DNA of 64,000 nucleotides from Allomuricauda sp. (GCF_028280385.1 NZ_JANQLX010000015.1:784247-848246); one strand, 5' to 3'; shown: positions 1 through 9,550, counted from the stretch's first letter. The notes: a model not told the origin generated them from the letters alone. A program made the numbers and translations.

Positions 1-435
1 GTAGTAATCCCCATTTTTGAATTCGGGTATGATCACATTCTCAATAATGCGTTTGGACATAAAGTCGGTAAGCGAACCTTCCACTCCATAGCCTGTGTTG
101 ATGGCTATTCTTCTATCATCCTTGGCTAAAAGCACCAAAATACCATTATCCTCATCCGCCTGCCCAATTCCCCATTCCTGTCCCCATTGTGCTCCCAAAT
201 AATTGATATTCTCTCCTTGGGTGGAACGGATTATGGCAATTACAATTTGGGTGGAGGTGGTATCTGAATATTGGACGAGTTTGCGTTCCAAAGCCTTGTT
301 TTGGGACTTGGACAACAGGTCTATATAGTCATAAACACTGGTCTGCTCTGAGGGTTTTTCTGGAATGGGGTACTGTCCCCAGCATAGGGAAGTAAAAAAT
401 AGGGCGAGGAGCAGACTAACCTTTCGAAATGGCAT
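1..435 (-). CDS. TPM domain secreted protein, 3' end outside window
   Basis: The reading frame starts at ATG 435 and runs off the left edge still open (145 codons visible). The first 20 or so residues form a signal peptide (MPFRKVSLLLALFFTSLCWG, then QYPIPEKP). A TPM fold follows, recognisable from the conserved blocks TQIVIAII, YLGAQWGQEWGIG, DNGILVLLAKDDRRIAINTGYG and the LTDFMSKRIIENVIIPEFKNGDYY end. TPM proteins are envelope proteins; some are reported as phosphatases and others as photosystem repair factors, so the function here is open. The start overlaps the stop of the preceding TPM gene by 20 bases, so the two are translationally coupled, downstream of a LemA gene. LemA plus TPM pairs are common in Bacteroidota. 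Confidence 0.85.
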   Translation of the reverse strand, partial: MPFRKVSLLLALFFTSLCWGQYPIPEKPSEQTSVYDYIDLLSKSQNKALERKLVQYSDTTSTQIVIAIIRSTQGENINYLGAQWGQEWGIGQADEDNGILVLLAKDDRRIAINTGYGVEGSLTDFMSKRIIENVIIPEFKNGDYY

Positions 436-853
436 CGCTCAGTTCGTTGGTGTCCATATGATCCCACGGGAAATGGGCTTGGAGCTCCTTGCCCGCGCGG
501 AGCACGCCCGCTACAATACCTTGTTTAAAATCCCCTTTTTTGAAATGGGAGGAAATGACCTCCTTGGTAGATTCCCAAAAGCCTTTGGGCACCGCTTTAT
601 CAATTCCTGTGTCGCCATAGATCACAAATTTTTTATCTGCTACAGCAACATAGAGCAATACCCCGTTCTCTTCTTTGGTATTGTCCATTTTTAAAAAGTG
701 AAACACTTGTTGGGCCCTGCTAAAATGGTCCATTTTGGCGGTACCTTCTATGTGAACCCTTATTTCTCCCGAGGTGTTCTTTTCAGCTTCCAGAATGGCA
801 GCTACTATTTCCTGTTCTTCCTCAACCGTGAGAAAATCCTCTAATTTGGACAT
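416..853 (-). CDS. TPM domain protein without signal peptide
   Basis: This 145-aa protein has no signal peptide. It begins MSKLEDFLTVEEEQEIVAAI and carries a TPM-type core: SGEIRVHIEG, ENGVLLYVAVADKKFVIYGDTGI and the helix GFWESTKEVISSHFKKGDFKQGIVAGV. The same YGDTGI / HFKKGDFKQG spacing is seen in the neighbouring secreted TPM protein, so the two are paralogues of different cellular location. It lies 2 bases after lemA and overlaps the next TPM gene, so all three are probably one transcript. A role in envelope homeostasis together with LemA is an inference from context; the biochemical activity is unknown. Confidence 0.85.
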   Translation of the reverse strand: MSKLEDFLTVEEEQEIVAAILEAEKNTSGEIRVHIEGTAKMDHFSRAQQVFHFLKMDNTKEENGVLLYVAVADKKFVIYGDTGIDKAVPKGFWESTKEVISSHFKKGDFKQGIVAGVLRAGKELQAHFPWDHMDTNELSDAISKG

Positions 854-855
854 GG

Positions 856-1455
856 TTAATCAAATTCAAGGTTGACTTCGGGTACTATCTCAGCCCCATC
901 TTGCGCTTCAAAATATGCCATTTCTTCAAAGTCAAATATGTTCGCCAGCAGATTGTTGGGAAAGTCGCGAACATGTTTATTGTAGGGGCGAACTGTCTCA
1001 TTGAATCTGTCCCTTGCGATATTGATCCTATTTTCGGTTCCCTCCAATTGGGATTGCAGTTCCAAAAAGTTTTGGTTCGCCTTTAAATCAGGATAACGCT
1101 CCACTACAACCAATAATCGGCTTAAAGCACTGGTAAGGCCATTTTGGGCAGTATTGAATTCATTCAATTGCTCAGGGGTTATCTGTGTTGGATCAATATT
1201 GATTCCAGAAGCCTTGGACCTTGCTTCTATAACATCCTTTAAAGTTCCTCGTTCAAAATCTGCTGCACCCTGTACGGTCTTGACAAGATTGCCGATTAAA
1301 TCGTTTCTACGTTGATAGGCACTTTCCACTTTGGCCCATTCCTGTTTTGTGGTTTCCTCTAAACCAATGGTTTTATTATAAAATCCTTTAACCCATCCAT
1401 AAATGCCAAAGACTAGGACAGCAATAATTATCAACGGTATTAACCACTTTTTCAT
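856..1455 (-). CDS. lemA: LemA family protein
   Basis: This 199-aa protein has one N-terminal membrane segment (residues about 4-22, LIPLIIIAVLVFGIYGWVKG) and then the helical LemA domain. Landmarks are EEVTKQEW-like TTKQEWAKVESAYQRRNDLI, NLVKTVQGAADFE, YPDLKANQNFLELQSQLEGTENRI, ARDRFNETVRPYN and the ending NLLANIFDF. The length and order of blocks are normal for the family. LemA proteins are membrane-anchored with the helical bundle outside the cytoplasm; their molecular role is not settled. It sits between merR (25 bases upstream) and two TPM genes, the usual LemA-TPM arrangement. Confidence 0.93.
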   Translation of the reverse strand: MKKWLIPLIIIAVLVFGIYGWVKGFYNKTIGLEETTKQEWAKVESAYQRRNDLIGNLVKTVQGAADFERGTLKDVIEARSKASGINIDPTQITPEQLNEFNTAQNGLTSALSRLLVVVERYPDLKANQNFLELQSQLEGTENRINIARDRFNETVRPYNKHVRDFPNNLLANIFDFEEMAYFEAQDGAEIVPEVNLEFD

Positions 1456-1480
1456 TTTCTTGGTTTTAGTGTTTATAGTG

Positions 1481-1810
1481 TTATAGTTGTTCCTTGATCT
1501 TGAGGAGCTCGGCCTTTACTTTTTGAAGCTTTTGGATGACCTCAAATTTGGAGAGTGTTTTTTGTTTTTCCTCCTTTAGGTGGATTTTGGCCCCTTCCAA
1601 AGTAAAGCCCCGTTCTTTTACCAAGTGGTAGATCAGCTGAAGATTGTTAATATCCTGTGGGGTAAATTTCCGGTTTCCCTTGGCATTTTTTTTGGGTTGA
1701 AGTACATCGAACTCTTTTTCCCAAAAACGTATCAGGGAGGTGTTCACCCCAAAGGCCTTGGCCACTTCGCCAATGCCATAATATCGTTTTTCGGGAAGCT
1801 CTACATGCAT
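1481..1810 (-). CDS. MerR family transcriptional regulator
   Basis: This 109-aa protein has a winged-helix MerR domain at residues about 8-78. YYGIGEVAKAFGVNTSLIRFWEKEF is the helix-turn-helix, and KKNAKGNRKFTPQDINNLQLIYHLVKERGFTLEGAK is the wing and second helix-turn-helix. A short C-terminal coiled coil (KFEVIQKLQKVKAELLKIKEQL) would mediate dimerisation. There is no metal-binding cysteine set and no ligand domain, so it is not a metal sensor of the classical type. Its ATG overlaps the stop of the M23 peptidase gene by one base (TAATG), giving a tight operon. Short MerR proteins paired with an M23 peptidase are frequent in flavobacteria; the target is unknown. Confidence 0.88.
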   Translation of the reverse strand: MHVELPEKRYYGIGEVAKAFGVNTSLIRFWEKEFDVLQPKKNAKGNRKFTPQDINNLQLIYHLVKERGFTLEGAKIHLKEEKQKTLSKFEVIQKLQKVKAELLKIKEQL

Positions 1811-2787
1811 TAATCCAGGGATTGGTTCTCTTGATTGGCAAACTTGAGCATGTTCTCAAACTCTTCCGCCGTCAAACTTCCATAGTAGAAGTTGATGGGG
1901 TTGATACGTTCTTCATCCTTAAAGACCTCATAATGCAAATGCGGTGCTTCGGAACGTCCAGTATTTCCAACAAAACCAATTAAATCCCCCCGCTTTACCT
2001 TTTGGCCCTTGGTCACATTGTATTTGCTCAAGTGTGCATAAAGTGACATATAGCCATAGCCGTGGTCAATTCTGATATGCTTCCCGTATCCGGAAGAACG
2101 GTTGTCCGCCCTTTTTACCTCGCCATCTCCAGTAGCGTAGACGGGAACGCCACGGGGAGCTGTAAAATCCATCCCCCAGTGCATTTTTCTTGCCTTGGTA
2201 AAGGGATCGGAACGCCAACCAAATCCAGATGCCATCCGGGTGAGGTCTTCGTTGCGTACGGGCTGGATCGCCGGAATGGAAGCCAATAGTTTTTCCTTCT
2301 CCTCCGCCAATTTCGCTATTTCGTCCAAGGATTTGGACTGTATCACCATTTGTTTCTGGATAATGTCCAGCTGTGTGGTGGCATTGATTATTATCTCGGA
2401 GTTGTTGAAGCCTTCCAGGGATTTATACCTGTTGACCCCACCAAAACCGGCCCTTCGTTGCTCTTCGGGAATGGGATTGGCTTCAAAATATAGTCGATAT
2501 ATATTGTTGTCCCGATCTTCAATATTGGCCAAAACCTGTTCCATCTGCTCCATTTTTTTGGTCAATATCTCAAATTGGAGCTCATAATTGCGCACTTCAC
2601 GATCAAGTGAAAGTTCTTTTGGGGTATTCAGCCAACTGGTATTGAGCAAAACGATCAACCCTAAAAAACCGAACAAGGCCGATCCCATTAGGAAAAAGAA
2701 AAGATTCCGATACTTTTTGGACTTTTTGGGCTCAATCTTTCTATAGGAAAGCGTATCCGGATCGTAATAGTACTTAACTTTAGACAT
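1810..2787 (-). CDS. M23 family metallopeptidase (membrane-anchored)
   Basis: This 325-aa protein has a cytoplasmic N-terminus rich in Lys, a membrane segment at about residues 29-50, a coiled coil (about 60-110 and 140-170) and a C-terminal LytM/M23 domain (about 185-300). The zinc-site blocks are visible: HWGMDFTAPRGVPVYATGDG (H and D ligands) and the pair HLSKYN/HLHYE with GRSEAPHLHYEVF. All the usual catalytic elements seem present, so it may be an active peptidoglycan endopeptidase acting in the periplasm on cross-links. It is the first gene of the leftward operon with merR, lemA and the TPM genes. A TAnnTTTG promoter lies about 50 bases upstream. Confidence 0.9.
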   Translation of the reverse strand: MSKVKYYYDPDTLSYRKIEPKKSKKYRNLFFFLMGSALFGFLGLIVLLNTSWLNTPKELSLDREVRNYELQFEILTKKMEQMEQVLANIEDRDNNIYRLYFEANPIPEEQRRAGFGGVNRYKSLEGFNNSEIIINATTQLDIIQKQMVIQSKSLDEIAKLAEEKEKLLASIPAIQPVRNEDLTRMASGFGWRSDPFTKARKMHWGMDFTAPRGVPVYATGDGEVKRADNRSSGYGKHIRIDHGYGYMSLYAHLSKYNVTKGQKVKRGDLIGFVGNTGRSEAPHLHYEVFKDEERINPINFYYGSLTAEEFENMLKFANQENQSLD

Positions 2788-2802
2788 GAAGGGATTTTAT
2801 CC

Positions 2803-2810
2803 TATTTTTG
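2803..2810 (+). promoter_or_regulatory. Putative promoter -7 element for alaS
   Basis: TATTTTTG matches the Bacteroidota -7 consensus TAnnTTTG exactly. It would start a transcript near 2816 with a leader of about 75 bases before the alaS ATG at 2892. No clear TTG -33 element is visible at the usual distance. It points toward the leftward promoter at 2834-2841, so the two predicted transcripts start face to face. Confidence 0.5.
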
Positions 2811-2833
2811 CGCATTCATTTTAAGAGAACAAA

Positions 2834-2841
2834 CAAATATA
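2834..2841 (-). promoter_or_regulatory. Putative promoter -7 element for the M23 peptidase operon
   Basis: The minus strand reads TATATTTG, an exact TAnnTTTG match, about 50 bases before the M23 peptidase start at 2787. Transcription would begin near 2828 and give a leader of roughly 40 bases. Confidence 0.55.
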
Positions 2842-2891
2842 AAAATTGTTTTGCTTAAAATGTTAAATTTAATAAAACCCTAGGATTTCCA

Positions 2892-5516
2892 ATGACATCC
2901 CAAGAAGTCAGAAAACAGTTTTTAAGCTTTTTTGAAGGTAAAAAACACAAAATTGTCCCTTCCGCGCCCATGGTCATGAAGGATGACCCTACCCTGATGT
3001 TCACCAATGCGGGAATGAACCAGTTCAAGGAGTATTTTCTTGGGAATTCCGTACCCAAATCCAAAAGGGTATCGGACACTCAAAAGTGCTTGCGCGTAAG
3101 CGGAAAGCACAACGATTTGGATGAGGTGGGCAAAGATACCTATCACCACACCATGTTTGAGATGTTGGGGAACTGGAGTTTTGGGGATTATTTCAAAAAA
3201 GAGGCCATCCAATGGGCCTGGGAGCTGCTTACAGAAGTTTACAAAATTGACAAGGACAGTCTTTACGTCTCCGTTTTTGAAGGTAGCAATGATGCAGACA
3301 AGTTGGAAATGGACAAGGAAGCCTTCGAGTTTTGGAAGGCTATTGTTCCCGAAGATCGAATCATCATGGGGAACAAAAAGGACAATTTTTGGGAAATGGG
3401 AGATCAAGGCCCCTGTGGCCCCTGTTCCGAAATCCATGTGGATATCCGAAGCAAAGCGGAGAAAGCCAAGGTGTCGGGTGGATCCCTGGTAAACCAAGAT
3501 CATCCCCAGGTGGTGGAAATTTGGAATTTGGTGTTCATGCAATACAACCGAAAGGCCAACGGGCAACTGGAAAACCTTCCAGAAAAGCATGTGGATACCG
3601 GGATGGGCTTCGAACGTCTTTGCATGGTGCTTCAGGGAGTCAAATCCAACTACGATACCGATGTCTTCGCTCCATTGATTCGTGAGATTGAGACCATTAC
3701 CGGAAAGAAATATGGTAAAACCGAGGAAACGGATATAGCCATTAGGGTGGTGGCCGATCACATCAGGGCGGTTGCCTTTTCCATTGCTGATGGGCAACTT
3801 CCAAGTAACAATGGAGCAGGGTATGTGATACGAAGGATTTTAAGACGGGCTATCCGTTATGGATTTACTTTTTTGGGAACCAACAAGCCTTTTATCTATC
3901 GCCTGGTAAAAGTTTTGGGCGAAACTATGGGCAAGGCCTTTCCAGAACTGCGGGAGCAGTATCAATTGATTGAAAATGTGGTAAAGGAAGAGGAAAGCTC
4001 ATTTTTGACCACTTTGGAACAAGGTCTGGTCTTGCTGGATTCGGTAATAAAAGCCTCAAAAGACAAAACCGTTGACGGCCAAAAGGCCTTCGAATTATAT
4101 GACACCTTTGGGTTTCCCATTGACTTGACCTCCCTGATTTTGGAGGAAAAAGGCTATACTCTGGATACGGAAGGATTCGAAAAGGCACTAAAAGCACAAA
4201 AAGATAGATCCCGCGCTGCTTCCGAGGTGTCCAAGGAAGATTGGACCGTTCTATTGGAAGATTCAGAACAAGAGTTTATTGGCTATGATAGCTTGGAAGC
4301 CGATGTAAAACTGGTGAAATACCGCAAGGTGACCAGCAAAAAGGGAGGGGCCCAGTTTCAATTGGTCTTTAATTTGACCCCCTTTTATCCTGAAGGTGGC
4401 GGACAGGTGGGGGACAAAGGATATCTGGAAGCTTCCAATGGGGATGTCGTTTATATCATCGATACCAAAAGGGAAAACAACGAGATTGTACACTTTACCG
4501 AGAATTTGCCAAAAAGTGTGGAAGGAAGGTTCAAGGCTTCTGTAGATAAAAAACAACGTTGGCGTACGGCCAGCAACCATACGGCCACCCATTTGTTGCA
4601 TCAAGCATTGCGCGAGGTTTTGGGAACTCATGTAGAGCAAAAGGGGTCTGCGGTACATTCCAAATATTTACGTTTCGATTTTTCCCATTTTTCCAAGTTG
4701 AGCACTAAAGAACTTCGGGATGTGGAGAATTTCGTGAATGCTAGAATCGAGGGGCAGTTGCCCTTTGAGGAAAACCGGAATATCCCCTTACAAGAGGCGA
4801 TGGACCAAGGTGCCATGGCACTTTTTGGTGAAAAATACGGCGATACCGTTCGTACCGTGCGTTTTGGTCAATCCATAGAACTTTGTGGAGGCACCCATGT
4901 AAAAAATACTGCTGATATCTGGCACTTTAAGATTGTTTCCGAAGGTGCGGTAGCCGCGGGAATAAGAAGAATAGAGGCCATTACTTCCGATGCGGTCAAG
5001 GAGTTTTATTTCCAGAACAACCGTATGCTTTTTGAGATCAAAGACCTCTTAAACAATGTGCCGGACCCGGTAAAAGCGGTTGCAGGGCTGCAGGAAGAAA
5101 ATACAGGTCTTAAAAAGCAGATAGAGCAACTGCTGAAGGAAAAGGCCAAAGGGCTTAAGAACGAACTCATTTCCGAATTGGAAGAGGTGAACGGCATTCA
5201 AGTATTGGCCAAACAGGTGGATTTGGATGCTGGCGGCATTAAGGACCTTGCTTTTGAACTGGGGGGTCAAATAGAGAATCTGTTTTTGCTTCTAGGGGCC
5301 GAAAAAGACGGAAAAGCTGTTTTGAGCTGTTACATTTCCAAAGAACTCGCGTCCAACAAGGGATTGAATGCCGGAACCATTGTTCGTGAATTGGGAAAAC
5401 ATATCCAAGGAGGTGGCGGGGGGCAGCCCTTTTTTGCTACCGCAGGAGGTAAAAATCCAGCTGGAATCCCCAATGCGCTGGCACAGGCCCGGGAAATTGT
5501 AAAAGCAACCACCTAA
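2892..5516 (+). CDS. alaS: Alanine--tRNA ligase
   Basis: This 874-aa protein is full length for the bacterial enzyme. It charges tRNA-Ala in the cytoplasm. The class II catalytic core occupies roughly residues 1-240, with [49 protein letters not shown] and [11 protein letters not shown] tRNA-recognition domain follows, then the editing domain with the zinc motifs HTATHLLH and CGGTH, then the C-terminal coiled coil and the DHHA1 Gly-rich block [17 protein letters not shown]. No catalytic residue appears missing. It heads a rightward group: the next gene starts 2 bases after its stop. A 291-aa open frame on the opposite strand is a shadow. Confidence 0.98.
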   Translation: MTSQEVRKQFLSFFEGKKHKIVPSAPMVMKDDPTLMFTNAGMNQFKEYFLGNSVPKSKRVSDTQKCLRVSGKHNDLDEVGKDTYHHTMFEMLGNWSFGDYFKKEAIQWAWELLTEVYKIDKDSLYVSVFEGSNDADKLEMDKEAFEFWKAIVPEDRIIMGNKKDNFWEMGDQGPCGPCSEIHVDIRSKAEKAKVSGGSLVNQDHPQVVEIWNLVFMQYNRKANGQLENLPEKHVDTGMGFERLCMVLQGVKSNYDTDVFAPLIREIETITGKKYGKTEETDIAIRVVADHIRAVAFSIADGQLPSNNGAGYVIRRILRRAIRYGFTFLGTNKPFIYRLVKVLGETMGKAFPELREQYQLIENVVKEEESSFLTTLEQGLVLLDSVIKASKDKTVDGQKAFELYDTFGFPIDLTSLILEEKGYTLDTEGFEKALKAQKDRSRAASEVSKEDWTVLLEDSEQEFIGYDSLEADVKLVKYRKVTSKKGGAQFQLVFNLTPFYPEGGGQVGDKGYLEASNGDVVYIIDTKRENNEIVHFTENLPKSVEGRFKASVDKKQRWRTASNHTATHLLHQALREVLGTHVEQKGSAVHSKYLRFDFSHFSKLSTKELRDVENFVNARIEGQLPFEENRNIPLQEAMDQGAMALFGEKYGDTVRTVRFGQSIELCGGTHVKNTADIWHFKIVSEGAVAAGIRRIEAITSDAVKEFYFQNNRMLFEIKDLLNNVPDPVKAVAGLQEENTGLKKQIEQLLKEKAKGLKNELISELEEVNGIQVLAKQVDLDAGGIKDLAFELGGQIENLFLLLGAEKDGKAVLSCYISKELASNKGLNAGTIVRELGKHIQGGGGGQPFFATAGGKNPAGIPNALAQAREIVKATT

Positions 5517-5518
5517 AC

Positions 5519-6172
5519 GTGCCTTTAAAGCTCAAAAATATCAATTGGAAATATATTGTTGGAGAAATCCTTTTGTTGTTTGTGGGCATTAATTTGGCTA
5601 TTTGGTTCAACGATTGGAACACCTCCAAATCCATCCAAAAAGACAAAGAGGTGGCACTGGCAAAAATCAAGGGGGAACTAGAGACCAATTTGACACAGCT
5701 GGTTGAAAACCGAACTGAAAACCAAAAAATCCCCAAGTTTTTCCAAGAATTGGACAGCCTAAAAAACGATGAGGGTGAACTGTTATTGACACCACAAAGA
5801 TGGAATGCATTTGTGGATTCTTACCCCGATTTGATAGAGACTGTAGACTCGGTCTCCGTTGGAAATGGAAAGTACAAATACGAAGGGGATACGACCATAT
5901 TTTTGGAAATTACGGATTTGAGCAACATTGCATGGGAGATTTCAAAATCCACAGGAATCTTTCATGAGTTTGGTTATGATTGCCTCTATCAACTTCAGGG
6001 AATATATCATACCCAAAACTTGGTTAAAAGCGAACTCAAGAAGGCAACCGAAGCCTTGGGGAACAAGTCCATTGATGATTTGATTCGCGTGTTGAACTTT
6101 ATGGACCAATTGGAAGGGCAATTGGAAAATCAGTATCGGGATATGATCGAGGACATCGAAAATTGCAAGTAG
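5519..6172 (+). CDS. DUF6090 family membrane protein
   Basis: The 217-aa protein begins at GTG 5519, two bases after the alaS stop; no better start is available without losing the conserved N-terminus. Residues about 11-30 form a membrane segment with the family signature GEILLLFVGINLAIWFNDWN. This is followed by a long helical, probably periplasmic region (KEVALAKIKGELETNLTQLVENR and later YQLQGIYHTQNLVKSELKKA). The N-terminal signature is typical of DUF6090 proteins, which are common in Flavobacteriaceae and have no assigned function. It is co-transcribed with alaS by position and is followed one base later by the GSCFA gene. Confidence 0.75.
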   Translation: MPLKLKNINWKYIVGEILLLFVGINLAIWFNDWNTSKSIQKDKEVALAKIKGELETNLTQLVENRTENQKIPKFFQELDSLKNDEGELLLTPQRWNAFVDSYPDLIETVDSVSVGNGKYKYEGDTTIFLEITDLSNIAWEISKSTGIFHEFGYDCLYQLQGIYHTQNLVKSELKKATEALGNKSIDDLIRVLNFMDQLEGQLENQYRDMIEDIENCK

Positions 6173-6173
6173 T

Positions 6174-7133
6174 ATGAAGCTACAGACACAAGTTCCCTTA
6201 CACCCATCCAACAAGCCAATAGATTATAACGGAAATTTGGTGTTGCTCGGTTCCTGTTTTGTTGAAAATATTGGGAATAAGCTTTCTTATTATAAATTTC
6301 CGTCCCTAATAAATCCTTTCGGAATTTTGTTTCACCCCTTGGCCATTGAAAACTTGGTTTCAAGAGCCATAAACAACAAATTTTACTCGGAAGAGGAGGT
6401 TTTTGAACAGGATGGGAGGTGGTTGTGTTTTGATGCGCATTCCGATTTGGCCGGAACAAACGCTGATGACCTGCTTAAGAATTTGAACCTGGGTTTACGG
6501 CAGACCAAACAGGGTTTGGAAAAGGCTTCTCACGTGTTTATCACCCTAGGAACTGCATGGGTGTATCAAAAGAAGTCCACCCAAAAGATAGTGGCCAATT
6601 GCCATAAGGTGCCCCAAAAAGAATTTAAAAAGGAGTTGATGGGCATTGAACAGATTGAAGAAAGTCTCTCCGCCTGCGTCCGGCTTATTCATTCCATTAA
6701 CCCAAATGCAGGGATTGTCTTTAGCATTTCCCCGGTCCGGCATTTAAAGGATGGTTTTGTGGAAAACCAGCGGAGCAAATCCCACTTGATTTCCGCGGTT
6801 CACACTATGTTGTCCCAAAGCACCCTAAAAAATGGGCATTATTTTCCCAGCTATGAAATTGTGATGGACGAACTTCGCGATTACCGGTTTTATGGAAAAG
6901 ACCTGGTGCATCCCAACGAATTGGCGGTTGACTATATCTGGGAACGTTTTAGAAAGGTGTGGATTTCTTCCGAAAGTTACCCGGTGATGGAGGAAGTGGA
7001 GACCGTTCAAAAAGGATTAAACCATAGAGCGTTTAATCCAGAAACCGAAGCCCATCAAAAGTTTAAAACATCGCTAGCGTCAAAAATCACGTATCTTAAA
7101 GAGAGGTATCCGTTCATGAAATTTGACCTATGA
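6174..7133 (+). CDS. GSCFA domain protein
   Basis: This 319-aa protein carries the name-giving block LLGSCFVENIGNKLSYYKFPSLINPFGILFHP near residue 25. It also has FITLGTAWVY, the FSISPVRHLKDG block and the C-terminal YFPSYEIVMDELRDYRFY and DLVHPNELAVDYIWERF. The pattern G-S-x-F near the start and D-x-x-H-P near the end is that of SGNH/GDSL-type hydrolases, so an esterase or acyl-transfer activity on surface glycans is possible but unproven. No signal peptide is seen. Its stop overlaps the start of the next gene (ATGA at 7130-7133), indicating an operon from alaS to the DUF4230 gene. Confidence 0.88.
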   Translation: MKLQTQVPLHPSNKPIDYNGNLVLLGSCFVENIGNKLSYYKFPSLINPFGILFHPLAIENLVSRAINNKFYSEEEVFEQDGRWLCFDAHSDLAGTNADDLLKNLNLGLRQTKQGLEKASHVFITLGTAWVYQKKSTQKIVANCHKVPQKEFKKELMGIEQIEESLSACVRLIHSINPNAGIVFSISPVRHLKDGFVENQRSKSHLISAVHTMLSQSTLKNGHYFPSYEIVMDELRDYRFYGKDLVHPNELAVDYIWERFRKVWISSESYPVMEEVETVQKGLNHRAFNPETEAHQKFKTSLASKITYLKERYPFMKFDL

Positions 7134-7756
7134 GAAAAATACTGTTAGGGGCACTGATTGCATTGACTTCCATTTTGATTTACAAATCTTGTACGGAGTA
7201 CAATCAGGATAAGGCCACATTAAAGGAATCTTCCTTGTTGATCCAGCAAGAATTGAAAAATGTTTCCAAGTTGATTGTGACCGAGGGGCATTTTTCAGAA
7301 GTATATAATTATGCAGATTCCAAGGAGTTGTTTGGGAGCTTGGTCACCGCGGACAAAAAAGCACTAGTAGTGGCCAATGCCCAAGCCACCATTTCCTATG
7401 ACCTTTCCCAATTGGAAATTGAAGTCATTGAAGCAGAGAAAACCATTCGGATTTTGTCTATACCAGAGCCAGAGATTAACATCAACCCGGATTTAGAATA
7501 TTATGACGTTACAGCAGATTATTTTAATCCTTTTAAGGCTGAAGATTATAATGCCATCAAAGAAACGGTAAACCAATCTCTACGAAAGAAAATAAAAGCA
7601 TCTTCATTAAAGTCAAATGCAGAGAACCGATTGTTAAGTGAGCTTTCCCGGATTTATGTCTTATCCAATTCCATGGGTTGGACCATTGAATATCAAAAAT
7701 CTGCTGTGAATTCTCCAAACGAGCTACTCAACCTTGGTACAACTTTGATCGATTAG
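7130..7756 (+). CDS. DUF4230 family membrane-anchored protein
   Basis: The 208-aa protein has an N-terminal membrane anchor (residues 3-19, KILLGALIALTSILIYK). A DUF4230-type extracytoplasmic domain follows, with ELKNVSKLIVTEGHFSEVYNY, ALVVANAQATISYDLSQLEIEVIEAEKTIRI and ADYFNPFKAEDYNAIKETV. The middle block (a conserved KLI/E-G-x(F/Y)-E and a YD-x-S strand) is how the family is recognised. Its function is unknown. It is the last gene of the alaS group. Its final 33 bases overlap the end of the convergent aromatic amino acid hydroxylase gene, with no terminator visible between them. Confidence 0.8.
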   Translation: MRKILLGALIALTSILIYKSCTEYNQDKATLKESSLLIQQELKNVSKLIVTEGHFSEVYNYADSKELFGSLVTADKKALVVANAQATISYDLSQLEIEVIEAEKTIRILSIPEPEININPDLEYYDVTADYFNPFKAEDYNAIKETVNQSLRKKIKASSLKSNAENRLLSELSRIYVLSNSMGWTIEYQKSAVNSPNELLNLGTTLID

Positions 7757-9481
7757 TTGTATTCCATCATCAATTAAATGTCCTACTTCTGGACGCACTT
7801 TTTTTACCTCCTCCAAGTGCATTTTGATGTTTTGGGCCAGTTCATCCCGTTCACCTATGCGGGCCAGTTCATAAAGTTCCACGGGCAATAGCCAATCTTG
7901 CGGAAAGGCTTCCTTAATCTCTTCAAAGAGCTTTCCTCGGGAGATATAGGTGTTGATGCCTTCCCTGTAATCGCCAACCCTTTGGTAGTACCCTTCCAAT
8001 TTGATACGCTCTTCGTCCCGGGTTTTTTTAATGGTCGTTTCGGTGAGTTCATGGGTAATCAGGTCAAAGCTTTGCAGGTCTGCCGGACCGTTGTATGCGG
8101 AAACAATTTCTTGGCCCACGGCCATATGGTACAATCCCCATTCGGGAAGGAACAGGATTTCACCATTATGGCTCACTTTGCAGTCCTTAAAAGTGATCAA
8201 TATGATTTTTCCTTGAAGATTTCTAGTGCCGGTTACAATGGTTCCTTCTACTTTCAGTCCCCCCTCAAATTCAAGGGCGACTTGCTCTTCTTCAAAAATC
8301 TTATAGGCCTTTAAGTCCCGTGGACTCATGTCCTCAATGGCCAGGTTAATACCTTTGAGTTTCCCGATCGGGGAACCAAATCCATCCGCATGTTCCATGG
8401 TGCTATGGCCCACCAGCTCCTTATCGCGATATGCCAAGGCCGTTGGCCCAGACGTTTTGATATAGATGGGCTTCCCTTTGTGTTCAATTACTTCCGAAAA
8501 CACTCCTGAAATTTGAAGACCGGTGCTCAGCTCCAAAGTACCCAATGCCTTGGAGTCGATGAGTTTTTGTGCTCCCGAAAACCCGCCGGTTCGCAATGCC
8601 ATGGTGTTGGCAAAATCCTCCAAAACCTGACTTAAATGGGCAAAATGTGGCGTAACAAATAATTGTGGTTGGGGTTTGGTGATATCAAAAGCGGTTTGCG
8701 CGGTTTCAAGGGTGTATGGTAATTTTTGTACATCACTTTGCATGCACCATTTGCTTTCACCAATGGAGGAAAGCAGCCCAGCGCCATAAATTTTGGGATC
8801 TTCCACAGTGCCGATGAGCCCATATTCCACGGTCCACCAGTGCAGATTTCGGATCAAGGCCATTTCACTGGGTTCGCCCATATTTTCCTGCAGATGTTCA
8901 ATGTGTTTTTCCGCTTCTTCTATTTCGTGTTTAGGAGTACCCGCTGCTTCCTTTATAATGGAAAGATGTCGTACCGCTTCGTACAGCTCGTAATCCTTGG
9001 CACTGGAGATGGCCTTACAGCCAATTTCCCCGAAGCGACGCAAATATTCCGCGTATTCTGGGTTGGCAATAATAGGGGCGTGTCCAGCTCCTTCATGGAT
9101 GATATCTGGAGCGGGGGTGTATTCTATGTTTTCCAATTGTCGAATATCCGAAGCGATGACCAGTACATTGTAGGCTTGGAATTCCATAAAGGCTGCAGGG
9201 GGAATAAATCCATCCACTGCTACGGCGGCCCATCCAATTTCCTTGAGGATGCGGTTCATACCATACATGTTGGGAATGTTGTCAATGGAAATCCCTGTCT
9301 TTTCCAATCCCTGCACGTACGATTTATGTGCTACCTTACTTAAATAATCCACATTTTTGCGCATCACATAGCGCCATACCGCTTGATCAATCGCAGTATA
9401 TTCCTCATAATTCTGTGGTTTGATGAATTGCCTCAGATGCTCGGGCAATTTATCCAGAATAGGGTTGGATTCGTAACTCAT
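7724..9481 (-). CDS. Aromatic amino acid (phenylalanine) hydroxylase, long form
   Basis: This is an iron- and pterin-dependent hydroxylase, most likely converting phenylalanine to tyrosine. From ATG 9481 it is 585 aa. The catalytic domain (about 1-330) has the iron ligands H129 and H134 in DIIHEGAGHAPI and E219 in WWTVEYGLIG, replacing the usual HELLGH. A C-terminal extension of about 250 residues follows (from GTLELSTGLQISGVF), ending in a helical region. This length is typical of the Bacteroidota form and twice that of the small bacterial enzyme. A longer start (9565) is possible but would run through the terminator at 9551-9575, so 9481 is preferred. The gene converges with the DUF4230 gene and overlaps its end. 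Confidence 0.88.
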   Translation of the reverse strand: MSYESNPILDKLPEHLRQFIKPQNYEEYTAIDQAVWRYVMRKNVDYLSKVAHKSYVQGLEKTGISIDNIPNMYGMNRILKEIGWAAVAVDGFIPPAAFMEFQAYNVLVIASDIRQLENIEYTPAPDIIHEGAGHAPIIANPEYAEYLRRFGEIGCKAISSAKDYELYEAVRHLSIIKEAAGTPKHEIEEAEKHIEHLQENMGEPSEMALIRNLHWWTVEYGLIGTVEDPKIYGAGLLSSIGESKWCMQSDVQKLPYTLETAQTAFDITKPQPQLFVTPHFAHLSQVLEDFANTMALRTGGFSGAQKLIDSKALGTLELSTGLQISGVFSEVIEHKGKPIYIKTSGPTALAYRDKELVGHSTMEHADGFGSPIGKLKGINLAIEDMSPRDLKAYKIFEEEQVALEFEGGLKVEGTIVTGTRNLQGKIILITFKDCKVSHNGEILFLPEWGLYHMAVGQEIVSAYNGPADLQSFDLITHELTETTIKKTRDEERIKLEGYYQRVGDYREGINTYISRGKLFEEIKEAFPQDWLLPVELYELARIGERDELAQNIKMHLEEVKKVRPEVGHLIDDGIQLIDQSCTKVE

Positions 9482-9550
9482 ACGCTTCTTTTTCCGAGCA
9501 TTAAAGGTACAAAATAAGGGACGTAATTCCGATATTGTTGGGTGTGCAAC

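Noticed and set aside
2922..3797. 291-aa minus-strand open frame inside alaS
   Set aside because: alaS is complete with all conserved motifs; the frame has no recognisable fold and is a shadow.
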